Assembly (NCBI GenBank): GCA_000442125.1
Contig: KE546980.1
Span: 1,240,001-1,304,000, forward strand
Source of the DNA: Opeltia flavorubescens
Taxonomy: Eukaryota > Ascomycota > Lecanoromycetes > Teloschistales > Teloschistaceae
Reading direction: 5' to 3'
Length of the DNA: 64,000 nt
The notes below the pieces were generated by a model. The model was not told the origin of the DNA. It saw only the letters and a list, made by a program, of their open reading frames with translations, and made no database searches. Numbering within the stretch: the first letter of the stretch is position 1; each line of letters begins with the position of its first letter. The position numbers and the translations under genes were made by a program. Positions 51,586-62,476 of this stretch are shown in pieces.

Positions 51586-53293
51586 GTGGAAACCGGATTT
51601 GGTAGGACAATGGAACCTACAAAGTCGGGGCCGACCGTCGTTAACGGCAACCGAGAATCTTTCGAATCGAATGCACTAGACTTGACGGATAAGACCACGA
51701 GATTATTGATCATCGGTGCCGGAGCTCGAGGCAATGCATACGCTCGCGCTGTTTCTGAATCGACGAATGCTTCTGTCTATGCTGTTGCAGATCCTATCCG
51801 CCAAAAACGGGATGCTCTAGGCAAGAAGTTCGTATGGGAACTTCGTGATCCCATTGAAGGTCAGAGCTTTGACGACTGGAGAGAGTTCGTGGAATATGAA
51901 CAGCTACGGCGTCGCAGAGAAAATGAGGGAGAACAGGTTGGTCCTGGGGTTGACGGGGTCTTCATTTGCACTCTCGATGAAATGCATGCCGAGATCATCA
52001 TTGGACTCGCACCACTCAATCTGCATATGATGAGCGAGAAGCCACTTGCTACAACTCTGAAGGATTGCCTTGGTATATACAGGTCCTTGCAGCCTCCTCA
52101 AAGTGGTTCGCCAAAAGCGCTATTCTCAATAGGACATGTGCTTCATTATAGTCCACACAACATGTTATTGAGGGAACTCTTGCTTGAACATAAAATCATT
52201 GGTGAGATCCTGTCAATCGAGCACACCGAACCTGTTGGTTGGTGGCATTTCTCTCACAGTTACGTGCGGTAAGTAGCTAACCATCTGTAGACCTAATCAC
52301 CAGCTAATGGAGTGCAGGGGTAATTGGCGCAAAGAATCAACGACAGCCCCTTCGCTCCTGACCAAGTCTTGCCATGATATCGATTTTTTGCTTTGGCTCC
52401 TCTGTTCTCCCTTACCGGAATCCGAAGATCCTCCACATCTACCAACTCACGTAGGGTCTATGGGATCATTGAAGTATTTCAAACGGTCTCGAAAACCTGG
52501 CCTCGCAGGCAATGCAACCAACTGTGCTTCATGTCCTGCCGAGAGCGAATGTATATACAGTGCCAAGAAAATATATGAGGAAAAATTCCTTAAATCTGGA
52601 AACGCCGGCTGGCCGGTACACATCGTGGATCCGGAGATTGAAGACTTGGTGGGGACCAAAGGGATGAACTGGGCCACTGAACGCCTCATAAGCCGTTTGA
52701 CAGAAGACTATGATGATAAGACTCAGATTAAGGATGTGGAAAAACGGCCATGGTTCGGACGCTGCGTGTATGAAAGCGACAACGATGTCTGCGATGATCA
52801 GCTAGTCACTATGACTTGGGACGACGATCCATTGCCCAGTGAAACACACTCTTCGATGGATGAAAGACTCCACGGACGAGGTGCCAAGACTGCAGTATTC
52901 CATATGATTGCCCAAACAGAAAAGCAGTGTGAAAGAAGAGGGCGGGTTTACGGAAGCAAAGGCGAAATCGAATACGACAGCAAGATGATCCGTGTGTATG
53001 ACTTTGCCACATCCAAGGCTGAAGTGCAGTATCCGCATCAACCCGGTGGGGGCCATGGTGGAGGAGACGACGGCCTCACAAGGCAATTCGTTAATGCAAT
53101 AGAAGCTGTTAAGCAGAAGGCCACGCCCATCAGTGAGGCTCAGCGACATCACATTGGTTGCACACTTGAGGACGTCATCCGTAGTCATGCAATGGTCTTT
53201 GCAGCGGAAGAGGCACGGAGAAAGAAGACGGTTGTTGATTGGGAGGCATGGTGGCAGGAAAATGTAGATTCGGCAATGCACATCCCGCCTTGA
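51586..53293 (+). CDS. Gfo/Idh/MocA-family oxidoreductase (StrI-like)
   Basis: The model has two exons (51,586-52,268; 52,318-53,293) and encodes 552 aa. An N-terminal Rossmann fold has LLIIGAGARGNAYARAV, and SEKPLATT is the EKP motif whose lysine is catalytic in the family. A cysteine-containing segment (TNCASCPAESECIYSAKKIY) and the C-terminal substrate domain with GGGHGGGDDGLTRQFV follow. Similar fungal proteins are often labelled streptomycin biosynthesis protein StrI, but they do not imply an antibiotic pathway here. An NAD(P)-dependent sugar or inositol derivative oxidation is inferred; the substrate is unknown. It starts divergently from rex2. The first ATG is used; 51,610 is an alternative. 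Confidence 0.85.
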
Positions 53294-54361
53294 CAGATCG
53301 GGTACTCAAGGCCTAGAAAATAAGGCGTAGAGATCATCAACGGAGGTCTTCAAATCTCTCCACCGCTTGCCAGTACTTCTCGGAATTCCTGTGAGATGCC
53401 GTTGCTGTGGTTTCTCCGTTGACTCATCAGATCTCAAACGTAGTACAGGTTGGCCACATAGCAGGAAAATGGTGCATGACCAATCATCACGTTCTAGCTC
53501 GACTACCTGCGTCTGATCGTGCTTTGGTCGTGAGAGACGTGAAGTCAGTCGAGGGACGAAGGAAAGGCGTGGTTGGTGTCAACCAATTGAAACGCGCCAT
53601 TATCCTTAGCGCCAGCTACGCGCCGCTCCCTCAACTTCGACTTCACCTCCTCCATCTCTTCCCCATGTTGGGCGTCAAATGGATTTTGTCCATAGTCCGC
53701 CGGCAATCTCGGAGAGATCCTGGATCAGGACTTGTCTGAGGCTCTATATCTGGCTGGCGGTTGCTGACGTGAAACTTTCAGACATCCTCTACCGCTCCAA
53801 ATGCCATTGTCCTTTACTCGTATTCTCTGCAACTGCCCTTCCAAATATTACTATTCCGTGAAGGGATCCAGGCCATCGAAAGCATGAGCCACGAAAATAG
53901 CCACACCCAGTATCTCATGACAAACCCCGTGTTGACGCGCGACATTGATCGTCCCGTTTCACGTCTACTGTTTGCCATCAATCCCCAATTGTTCACAGAA
54001 GCTTTCAGTATTTTGGACCATGTTTCATCTCTCTTTCGTGCTTCACGCCTTGAGTTCACTGCAGACGCGTTTCATGTCAAGTAGTGGATGGGAGCCTCTT
54101 CGTGGAGGATAAGTATCCTTCTCTATCCTCTACTCATCCTTTTCTCTTTCCACTACACTCTCAGTGTGAAACGGCCTGGTTTGCCATTGGACGAATCTCT
54201 TTTGTTTTTTCTTACTATACCATCCTAGAATATCATCGAGGAGCCGGTCTCCTATAATCTTACGCGCAAGCAACTTACGACTGCATCACCTAGAGCATCA
54301 CGTATTCGGCCCGGTTTGATACCATCAAAGCAATTCAGAGATACCCCAATTTTCCGCAATC
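53294..54361. other. Intergenic region, no gene seen
   Basis: About 1.07 kb lies upstream of the 558-aa gene. ORFs at 53,407-53,861 and 53,884-54,084 show no family pattern. CT-rich tracts near 54,110-54,180 are typical of fungal promoters. Confidence 0.5.
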
Positions 54362-56038
54362 ATGTCGTCTTTAGAACCCTATCAATCACAATATTATCGT
54401 GCCCTTACTCCTCCCTACACTGGCGCTCCTTATACTCGTAATGGCGGTCGTCACAGCCGTCATACTTCGACATCAACAGTCTGCTCTCAGAACTCCTCGC
54501 CAGAATCTGTCGCCACTCACGCTACCACCCCAAGCCGTTCCCCAATCAGACAGCATGGTCCAACGCTTCTACCCAAACTTCGGACCCAAGATTCAAGTCT
54601 GCAACCCGTTGCGCGCCCGAATATCCACAGGCGAGCATCATCTCAAGCGTGTCAACCAACACGGACCACGACTCTGTCAAGACCTGGCATGCACCGCAGC
54701 ACTACATCACCTCCTGAATGCGTGAGCCTTCTTTCTCCAGTGTCGGCAACTTCGGAAGCCAGCCCATGGGCCGCCACATCCGCCATTAGCTCACCAGTCA
54801 CATTCTCCTCATCTTACACGCGCAAGCTTGGCGGGCATTCAAGGTCCTCATCTACTCCATGGAACGCCTCAACCTCACGCCCGTACAGCACAGCACCCTA
54901 CCGAAGCGGTACTCCAACATTCAAAACTCGACCTGCATATTACACAACTTCTGTGAATCCTGGAGCTTCGACCTTTGTGCCACCTCCGATCACATGCAAC
55001 CAACCAACCTATTCCACCTACTCCTACGATGCTAGCATCGCCTCAGACTTTGTCTATGTCTCTGAAGACGAGCCGCGTACATCTCTTCAGAAATATTTGA
55101 CAGGACCTAATCCAGCTGTCAATCTTGTCGAAAGGGTCAACATCATGAATGGCTATGGCCAACATAGTCATTTCTGGTGGGATATCCGCAATCTTACATC
55201 ATGGGACGACTTCGATCTTGATACGATCCACGATGTTCCAGGTTTCAGCAGCCTACTGAATGTGGAGATCAAGGCTTCGGCATTGACTTACCCCATGATT
55301 CCTCAGTCCAGGCTTCATCCCAGTTCTGAATCCGCTCTTCAAGACATCTACACTACTTTCTTCGTCCCTAAAGTCAGCGCTGCTCTCCGTAGCTCCATCT
55401 ATGGCCAGAACTACCTCTCAATGCGAGCCGATAAGGCACGCGACGGTCCTCACTTCATCGCTAATTACCAGAACGATTACGAGAAGACCCTTGCTGGCAA
55501 TGGCCGCGGTCGAGTTGTCGGTATTGTGAAGACATTTGATCGCTGGAATACCAGCATGCGGCATGAAATGGGCCAACGCCGTGTTGAATATCTCGCTGGT
55601 CTGAGCCACATCCACCGTTACATGCGTGAACACTCCTGCCGCTACGGATTTATCATCACCGAAATTGAACTCGTCTGCGTGCGGCTTGGAACCGAAGAAA
55701 TCCCCTACTTTGGTTTCCTTGAGCTGGCAGCGACGATCGAGTTGAAGCAGCAGGAAGGCTTGACAGCATGTCTTGCTTTGTGGTATTTGCACATGCTAGC
55801 AAAGGATGATCCGCTGCCAGGTCAGCTGGGCTGGAAGGTTGAGGTTGGCCCACCTGGTGATGTGACGAGGAACAAGGTGTTGGAGAAGAAAGACTCGTGG
55901 ATTCCGGAGCCGGGTATGGCGGAGAAGAGATGTGCGAAGACGATCAGAGGCTGGGTCATGCCTGGTGATCCGTGGAATCGGAAGAAGGAAGGTAATAAGC
56001 AGAAGGACAGAGCTTTGAGGGAGGTTAGGGGCAATTAA
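54362..56038 (+). CDS. Unrecognised fungal protein, disordered N-terminus and folded C-terminus (558 aa)
   Basis: This is a single-exon gene. Residues 1-230 are rich in Ser, Thr and Pro and probably disordered, with many possible phosphorylation sites. From about 240 the protein changes to a folded pattern with WWDIRNLTSWDDFDLDTI, MRHEMGQRRVEYLAGLSHIH, YMREHSCRYGFIITEIELVCVR and FLELAATIELK. The alternation of hydrophobic strands carrying E and D (ITEIEL, FLELA) could suggest a nuclease-like fold, but no catalytic motif was identified and this is not claimed. The tail is basic. Probably a conserved Pezizomycotina protein; the function is unknown. Confidence 0.72.
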   Translation: MSSLEPYQSQYYRALTPPYTGAPYTRNGGRHSRHTSTSTVCSQNSSPESVATHATTPSRSPIRQHGPTLLPKLRTQDSSLQPVARPNIHRRASSQACQPTRTTTLSRPGMHRSTTSPPECVSLLSPVSATSEASPWAATSAISSPVTFSSSYTRKLGGHSRSSSTPWNASTSRPYSTAPYRSGTPTFKTRPAYYTTSVNPGASTFVPPPITCNQPTYSTYSYDASIASDFVYVSEDEPRTSLQKYLTGPNPAVNLVERVNIMNGYGQHSHFWWDIRNLTSWDDFDLDTIHDVPGFSSLLNVEIKASALTYPMIPQSRLHPSSESALQDIYTTFFVPKVSAALRSSIYGQNYLSMRADKARDGPHFIANYQNDYEKTLAGNGRGRVVGIVKTFDRWNTSMRHEMGQRRVEYLAGLSHIHRYMREHSCRYGFIITEIELVCVRLGTEEIPYFGFLELAATIELKQQEGLTACLALWYLHMLAKDDPLPGQLGWKVEVGPPGDVTRNKVLEKKDSWIPEPGMAEKRCAKTIRGWVMPGDPWNRKKEGNKQKDRALREVRGN

Positions 56039-56348
56039 TTTCGGAGCTTTCAGTTGTTGGCGATTCTATTTCTTGCGAGTAGGAAGTTCTAATGCAATCT
56101 TTTTGAATATCTTCATTGAATTTCACGTGAACTTCCAACATTATGCCCTAAATAAACTTGACCTGTGATTTGTTATGCGGTGCGAGCTTGCCTTCCGCTT
56201 CGGTGCCGAAATTCCCGAGCAATAATTCGCCGAAACCTCAATAATTCCCATTGACCGTCACTTCAACCAATACATCAACCATGCCTCAATAACCCTCCCC
56301 CCACAACGATTCCAAACTCATCCCAACAACCCACCTCCTCTCCTCACA
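56039..56348. other. Intergenic region, no gene seen
   Basis: A short spacer lies between two plus-strand genes, with a C-rich leader just before the next start codon. Nothing else was seen. Confidence 0.5.
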
Positions 56349-57548
56349 ATGGCCAAACCCCCCCGCTTCCGCTCCACCTATAAACGCCCTCCCCCATCCA
56401 CAACCCCAACCATCCCCCCAGCACCCAAACCTCCCCCTTACCCACCCTTCTCTCCCCCCTCCTCCTCCTCCCTCCAAACTCTCCTCTCAATCTTCCCGGA
56501 ACCACACATCTACATCCTCCACCTCGACCCCACCCCGCCCTCTCACCGCCTGAAGATCTTCACCCTCCCCCTGCTCTTCAATACCATTCTTGCTATCCTC
56601 CTCCTTTGGCGCGCTTATGTAATCGTGCCGACGTATTTATCACTGCTTCTCGCTACGTTGGGTTATCAAACTGAGCATAGCTTCGACTTTTCAAAAGCGG
56701 GGACGGGGGAGGTGGGTTGGCTTGTTGCGGAGAGGATGGGGTTGTTTTTTTTCGATGGTGTGGTTCTGGGGAGGGTGGTGGGGGAGTGGCCGGTTGAGTT
56801 TTTCTGGGGGGGACGGTTGGGCAGTGTGTTTTTTTGGAGGTGGAGGGTTGGGGTTCCGGAGGGGGGGAGGGAGGTTGTGGTTAGGAGGAGCAGGCGGTGG
56901 GGGGAGGGGTTGTTGTTCGCTGGTGGTGGTGGTAAGGGGATAGGGAAGGGGGAGGAAGAGGAGGAGTGGGGGAGGGAGTGGTGGGTGGTTGATGATGATG
57001 AAGATGGTGAGGGGGAAAAGAGGAAGAAGGAAGCGCTGGAGAAGATTTCCAAGGCTGTGAGGAGGGAGTGGATTGGGGAAAAGACGGGGTTGTTGATGAT
57101 TGATAAGGATTGGGATTTGTATTATCGAGGGATGGTGGATGCGCATTTTCTACTTGAGAAGGGGGAGCTGGGGTATGGGGAGTTGGACAAGGGACCGGTT
57201 GTGGCGGTTTTCAGCAACGAGAGCGGGTGGTTGGTTTGGAGGCCTTGGGGGGATGATAAAGAAGGGGGAGATGGGAAGAAGGAAGATGGGGAAGGGGGAA
57301 GGAAGTTGAGGTTGATGAAGGATATGTTGACGAGTGTGGGGAAAGAGGGGGTTTTCTTTCGTTGGGTGGAGTTGATGCAGAGGGAGAGTCGGAGGGAGGG
57401 AGAGGGAAAGGGGTTTTCGAGGGAGAGGAGGGAGGAGGTGGTAGGGAGGTGTAGGGAGTTGTTTGAGGAGATGGGGGTTAGTTGGGATGAGGTCATGCAG
57501 GGGATCGGCGGCGTTGATGGGTTGCCGGGGATGGAGATCACGGGGTGA
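56349..57548 (+). CDS. Unrecognised membrane protein (399 aa)
   Basis: A single exon has a proline-rich N-terminus (about 1-45), then EPHIYILHLDP, then one or two membrane helices (about 70-105, LPLLFNTILAILLLWRAYVIVPTYLSLLLATLGY). A long soluble region with charged low-complexity insertions (Glu/Gly/Lys-rich) follows, with WLVAERMGLFFFDGVVLGRV and GEKTGLLMIDKDWDLYYRGMVDAHFLLEKGEL. The second half looks conserved, so the protein is probably real. Tim54-like or other organelle membrane roles were considered but no defining motif is present. Codon composition is extreme: the plus strand is C-rich before about 56.6 kb and G/A-rich after 56.7 kb. Confidence 0.65.
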   Translation: MAKPPRFRSTYKRPPPSTTPTIPPAPKPPPYPPFSPPSSSSLQTLLSIFPEPHIYILHLDPTPPSHRLKIFTLPLLFNTILAILLLWRAYVIVPTYLSLLLATLGYQTEHSFDFSKAGTGEVGWLVAERMGLFFFDGVVLGRVVGEWPVEFFWGGRLGSVFFWRWRVGVPEGGREVVVRRSRRWGEGLLFAGGGGKGIGKGEEEEEWGREWWVVDDDEDGEGEKRKKEALEKISKAVRREWIGEKTGLLMIDKDWDLYYRGMVDAHFLLEKGELGYGELDKGPVVAVFSNESGWLVWRPWGDDKEGGDGKKEDGEGGRKLRLMKDMLTSVGKEGVFFRWVELMQRESRREGEGKGFSRERREEVVGRCRELFEEMGVSWDEVMQGIGGVDGLPGMEITG

Positions 57549-57660
57549 AAGGAACCTCTGGTCATTCTGTGATAAGTAGACTCGAAGAATCGTATATTTC
57601 GACGTCGTAACTTGGTGGGTATCTCTCGTGAAATGTAGGAAATACATAACCCAGCAACAA

Positions 57661-58665
57661 TCAACCCAGCTCCCTCAAAAACCGATCTGCCAATTTCTCC
57701 TCCCGCGCCTTTCGCAGCATCCTCTTCCTCTCCTCAATTTCCCTCTTCCTCCTCTCTCTCCTCTCCTCCTGCTCCCTCTTCACCTTCTCCGTTTCCCCCC
57801 TCTGCTTCTCCAGCTCCTCCATCTCCCTCTTCCTCTCCTCTGCGTCCTTCGAAAACGCATAGAACCCTACGCCTTTACTCCGGATCTCCTTGCTCGCATC
57901 ATAGTGCGTCTCCGGCGGCGGAGTCAAGCTCCTGTCTCGCTTCCGAGCCAACTCCTCCATCTGCTCGGAGATAGTGACATCGGGGTTAAAAGCAGCCGAT
58001 TGGATAGTATCGCCACGTATGACGTTCGAAGGTGCGGCAGGGCGCGCAGCGAAGGACTGGAGCTGTGACTCCGCATATGTGGTTGCGTTTCGGCGGCGTA
58101 TTTCCCGCTCTCGTTCGGCTTTTGTACCGCGTCTTTGCCGACCAAATTCGTCTTCGTAGTCGACTAGTGATTCTGCTTCACTTTCGTCATCTTCATCTGA
58201 AGAGGTCTCAGGCTGTTGACGGCCAGCGTCGATATCGTCGGCCCATTTCCGGTCAAAGTCTACCAAGGAATGCTCCTCTGCATTGTGGGATAAATTCGAA
58301 GGTGGGACATAGTCGCCCCGCTTCATGGATGCGTAGAGCCGGGCTTTCTCTTCCATTTTCCGTTTTGAACGATGGAGATCCGCGGCGTCGATGCCGCCGA
58401 TGTCTTGCTGATGGCCTTGTGTGCCATCGGATGATATGTCGGCTAGGGCACGCTTTTTGCTGTTCTTGTTGTGTGTTTTGAAAATGTCTTCTTTCGTCTT
58501 TGAGGGACGTGCGCGGCCGGTGGACGTTGGTGTAGCAGCGGATTGAGCGAGGAGGGAGGAGAGTTGGGAGGTGAAGGCTAAGGATGTGGAGGAGGATATT
58601 TCTTTGGTGCGTTGAAGGCCAGCGCTGGGGCGGGGGACTCCATATAGCGGTTGCTTTGACGCCAT
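57661..58665 (-). CDS. CCDC174-like coiled-coil protein
   Basis: A single exon encodes 334 aa. Conserved blocks match the metazoan CCDC174 family: SKTKEDIFKTHNKNSKKR, KARLYASMKRGDYVP with LVDFDRKWADD, SLVDYEDEFGRQRRGTKAE, and HYDASKEIRSKGVGFYAFSKD. The C-terminus is a long Glu/Arg/Lys-rich helix (EEERKREMEELEKQRGETEK and onward). Known: CCDC174 is nuclear and has been linked to exon-junction and splicing factors. It is convergent with the preceding gene (112 bp between stops) and divergent from homoserine dehydrogenase with 177 bp between start codons, which suggests a bidirectional promoter. Confidence 0.82.
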   Translation of the reverse strand: MASKQPLYGVPRPSAGLQRTKEISSSTSLAFTSQLSSLLAQSAATPTSTGRARPSKTKEDIFKTHNKNSKKRALADISSDGTQGHQQDIGGIDAADLHRSKRKMEEKARLYASMKRGDYVPPSNLSHNAEEHSLVDFDRKWADDIDAGRQQPETSSDEDDESEAESLVDYEDEFGRQRRGTKAEREREIRRRNATTYAESQLQSFAARPAAPSNVIRGDTIQSAAFNPDVTISEQMEELARKRDRSLTPPPETHYDASKEIRSKGVGFYAFSKDAEERKREMEELEKQRGETEKVKREQEERRERRKREIEERKRMLRKAREEKLADRFLRELG

Positions 58666-58842
58666 GTCATTAATCTGGTAATTCGATGATTTGGTGGTTA
58701 CATACGGGTGATGAATATGTAGGAATTCAGAAAGAGCACCTACTTGGACCCGTGCTCGGCCTTAACCGGTGATAATTAAGTTTGGCGGAGTAAATTGTCT
58801 ACAGATTCTTATGCCGAATCAAAATTAATTTAGCATGAAAGG

Positions 58843-60209
58843 ATGAGCAAACCAGGGCAGGTGTTCATTGCCGTCATTGGTAAGTCTAGACTTTTTTTGG
58901 TGCTGTGTACACTTTCATTATAGCTTTACGAGTCTCACAAACTCCATAGACATGGTTCTTCCGGCTGTTTAAATATTTGAATTGAAATTCAAAAAATTTG
59001 CATGCAGTCGTACAGCAACTTTGATCTTCTCTTTTCATTTTCGCGATATTTTTTTCATTTTACTTGAGCAGCTCTGACCATGGGTTCACAGGTGCTGGCG
59101 GTGTAGGCCGTCATTTCCTCGCACAATGCTCACAGCTTTTACCTAAATATCCTAATGTCTCATTGGTCTTGATATCACGCAGTACTCGCTCGCTTCGAGT
59201 TCCATCATTCAGTCATGCACTTTCGCTCTCCACTTGGGAAAAAGACCTTGCTGCTAGCGAGGATCCTGCTCTCTCTCCGCCAGAAATCCTTGACTTTCTC
59301 TCTTCTGCACCTGGAAAATGTGTCCTCATTGACAACACGAGCAGTCAAGATGTGGCAGGGNCATATCCATCTTTTCTGAAAAAGGGATTCAGCGTGGTCA
59401 CGGCGAGCAAAAAGGCATTCAGCTCGGATCTGGGCTTATGGAATTCTATCTTCGAAGCTGCATATCCCAGTAATCCTCAAGGTGGACTAATCTACCATGA
59501 ATCCTCTGTTGGCGCGGGACTCCCGGTTATTTCTACACTCAAGGACCTTGTCGATACTGGCGACAGAGTGGAAAGAATCGAAGGTGTATTCTCTGGTACG
59601 ATGAGTTTTCTATTTAATAGCTTCGCGCCAGTGGAAGGGAAAGGGGGCAAGTGGAGTGATGAGGTGAGAAAAGCCAAGGATGCCGGTTATACAGAACCAG
59701 ATCCTCGAGACGATTTGAACGGGGTGGACGTCGCGCGTAAACTGGTAATTTTGGCTCGGATCGTCGGACTGCAGATTGAGTCGACGAGTGCGTTTCCCGT
59801 GCAGTCCTTGATTCCGAAACAGTTAGAAGATTGCAGCTCGGGGAACGAGTTCCTTGAAAGATTACCTGACTATGATGAAGAAATGGAAAAGGTGAAGAGT
59901 GAAGCTGGCAAGAAAGGGAAGGTTGTGCGATTCGTTGGTAGCATTGATGTCGTCAAGAACCAGGTGAAAGTTGGACTGGAAGAGTTCGAGAAAGGGCACC
60001 CCATCGCTGGGCTAAAAGGCAGCGATAACATTATAAGCTTCTATACGAAGCGTTATGGGTCCAATCCATTGATCGTGCAAGGTGCAGGGTATGATTTCAG
60101 ATCCTCGGAGTACAAGAATAATGCTGATTTCAATGACAGAGCCGGAGGAGAGGTTACTGCAATGGGTGTTACTGCCGATCTGATCAAGGTCTTGCAGCGA
60201 AAATCATAG
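58843..60209 (+). CDS. hom6: Homoserine dehydrogenase
   Basis: The model has two exons (58,843-58,879; 59,092-60,209) and encodes 384 aa. It reduces aspartate semialdehyde to homoserine with NAD(P)H, leading to methionine and threonine. The short first exon joins in frame to give the dinucleotide motif FIAVIGAGGVGRHFL. Further motifs are VVTASKKAFSSD, YHESSVGAGLPVI, the substrate region GVFSGTMSFLFNSF, AKDAGYTEPDPRDDLNGVDVARKLVIL and PIAGLKGSDN. It is monofunctional as in yeast Hom6 (359 aa), without an ACT domain. The intron is unusually long for this window (212 bp). Base 59,361 is ambiguous and leaves one residue unknown. Confidence 0.94.
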
Positions 60210-60630
60210 TAATGGAGTTTTGACATTCTATGCGAATCGTTGTTCGGTCTCCTTAATTGAGGCACCTTGAGTATTCCATTACGAAGCAAATTGGAATTAG
60301 GGCACGAGCCTGTCTCTTTTTAGCACGCCTGCTCCTGAAAAAGAGAAAAACAACACGAGAGCCGGGTTGTATTTTGCCATAATGGGCATGTGAAAAGTTT
60401 CTTTAGCTGAATTAGTATCTCGGGAGAATTAGTTGGGAGGCAAAAAAAACCCCATGAGTGCACGGAGTAGCGGGCTTTTTCTCCCCGCAGCCCCCACTCA
60501 CAAGACAGCCTGCGGTCAACCTGCTCTTCAACAAAGTGCTTACTTTCCGCTCTCAATTCCGACAGAAAATACTTCCTTTGAATTCTGACTCTGCTTCAAT
60601 CTTCATTCATTTTTTGGCGCAATAGACGAA
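60210..60630. promoter_or_regulatory. Upstream region of the aldolase gene
   Basis: A pyrimidine-rich leader (about 60,585-60,625, with CTTCAATCTTCATTCATTTT) precedes the start codon, a common feature of highly expressed fungal glycolytic genes. A CCCCGCAGCCCCCACTC stretch at about 60,483-60,500 is a possible activator site; no specific factor is claimed. No gene was seen. Confidence 0.4.
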
Positions 60631-61876
60631 ATGGCGACCAGCAACTTGAGCCGGAAAACAGGTGTCATCGTAGGAGACGACGTCCTCAACCTTTTTAAGT
60701 ATGCCCAGGAAAAGCAATTCGCAATTCCAGCCATCGTATGTCCCTCAATCTGTGTGGATCAATTCCTAGCTGACGATCTGATGTCAGAATGTTACCTCCT
60801 CATCTACCGTTGTTGCAGCGCTCGAGGCAGCAAGAGACAAGAAGGCGCCTGTCATACTCCAGATGTCCCAAGGCGGTGGAGCATATTTCGCCGGAAAGGT
60901 ATGGAGCTGTCGGGATCATGTGGAGATCGCTTGAAGAGAAGCTAGCTGACTGTAATGGACAGGGAGTTGCCAATGACAAGCAGCAAGCTTCCATAGCTGG
61001 ATCCATTGCGGGAGCCCACTACATCCGGTCAATTGCTTCATCCTACGAGATCCCAGTTATCCTCCATACCGACCATTGCGCCAAAAAATTGCTCCCATGG
61101 TTAGATGGAATGATGGATGCAGACGAGGCCTACTTCAAGGAGCATAAGGAGCCCTTGTTCTCCAGTCACATGATTGACCTGTCAGAAGAAGATGTGGAAT
61201 TCAACATCCAGACAACGGCGAAATACCTGAAGCGCGCTGCGCCTATGAAACAATGGCTTGAAATGGTACGGAAAAAAGAAAGATATACTTAAGGCAAGGC
61301 TGACAGGATTGCTAGGAAATCGGAATTACAGGTGGAGAAGAGGATGGTGTCAACAACGAGGATGTGGACAACAACTCCTTGTACACTCAGCCCGAAGATA
61401 TCTACAACATCCACAAAACTCTCTCAGCCATCAGTCCGTACTTCTCCATCGCAGCCGGCTTCGGTAACGTCCATGGAGTATACAAGCCAGGCAACGTCAA
61501 GCTCCATCCTGAGCTTCTTGGTAAACATCAAGCATTCGTCAAGGAGAAGAGTGGATTGAAAGAGGATAAGCCGGTGTTTTTGGTGTTCCATGGTGGATCT
61601 GGATCCGCCAAATCGGAGTATACGGAGGCTATTTCACACGGTGTTGTCAAAGTGAACCTGGATACCGACTTACAATACGCCTACCTGACTGGTATCCGAG
61701 ATTACGTCCTCAAAAAGAAGGACTATCTTATGTCTCCTGTCGGTAATCCGGATGGCGAGGATAAGCCCAACAAGAAGTTCTTCGACCCTCGCGTATGGGT
61801 TCGTGAAGGCGAGAAGACCATGTCGGCGCGTGTTCAAGAAGGGTTGGTGGACTTCAATACCGCAAATCAGCTATGA
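60631..61876 (+). CDS. fba1: Class II fructose-bisphosphate aldolase
   Basis: The model has four exons (60,631-60,735; 60,788-60,898; 60,963-61,265; 61,316-61,876) and encodes 359 aa, the same length as yeast Fba1. It cleaves fructose 1,6-bisphosphate to DHAP and glyceraldehyde 3-phosphate in glycolysis. Zinc and catalytic motifs: VILHTDHCAKKLLPW, SSHMIDLSEED, GITGGEEDGV, FGNVHGVYKPGN, VFHGGSGSA and VKVNLDTDLQ. The exon joints are fixed by known sequence (IPAI|NVTSSSTVVA, GGAYFAGK|GVANDKQ, WLEM|EIGITGGEEDG). All catalytic parts are present. Confidence 0.96.
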
Positions 61877-62476
61877 GCAGCTGGCGCATCGTAGATTGTG
61901 AAGATTTTGCTGGATGCGGGGTTCTTGGGGCCATGTGAATACTCGAGACTCTCGTAGAAAGTCGCTTTACCCTGTTCGAAGGTGACCAATGAATTCTTGA
62001 ATAAGTCTGCAGACCCAGGGCTGCTGCGATGGTCAGCTATGGGTCACATTGCACGTTGGGGTTGCATGGTGACTGTACTCCGTAAAAACTACTTCGGTTG
62101 AAAACGGTGTCAAGAACGGTTAAAAATAGCAAATCGATATGCATGGGACCTCGGTACGTCATTTGGCGACGGTTATTGGCGAAATACGGACAGATTGTAT
62201 CGCAATTTTCGTTTTTCATCAACACGACGTTCCTAAACAATTTCTGCCCTTCTCCCCTTGTTGACTCTTCATATCCTCTCATTCGTTTTCCTAATGACTT
62301 GTCATGTATAGCGGCCATTGCCCTATCACAGTCGCTACACTTAGCTTTCTTTGTCCTTTCCGACGTCCGTCCACCGCCTGATCTTAATAACATCTATCGT
62401 CTACTCTCTCCAATCCTCAGCTACCGACTGATCACATTATCAAGTTTGATCGTACGAGAAGTACACCCATCGCAAG
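61877..62476. other. Intergenic region, no gene seen
   Basis: About 600 bp lies between the aldolase and the CSC1-type gene. The overlapping ORFs on both strands (62,037-62,505) are not protein-like. CT-rich sequence at 62,240-62,440 probably belongs to the promoter or leader of the downstream gene. Confidence 0.5.

Noticed and set aside
56666-57664. Overlapping minus-strand Pro/Leu-rich ORFs of 128-180 codons
   Set aside because: They are complements of the G-rich coding strand of the 399-aa gene and show low complexity only.
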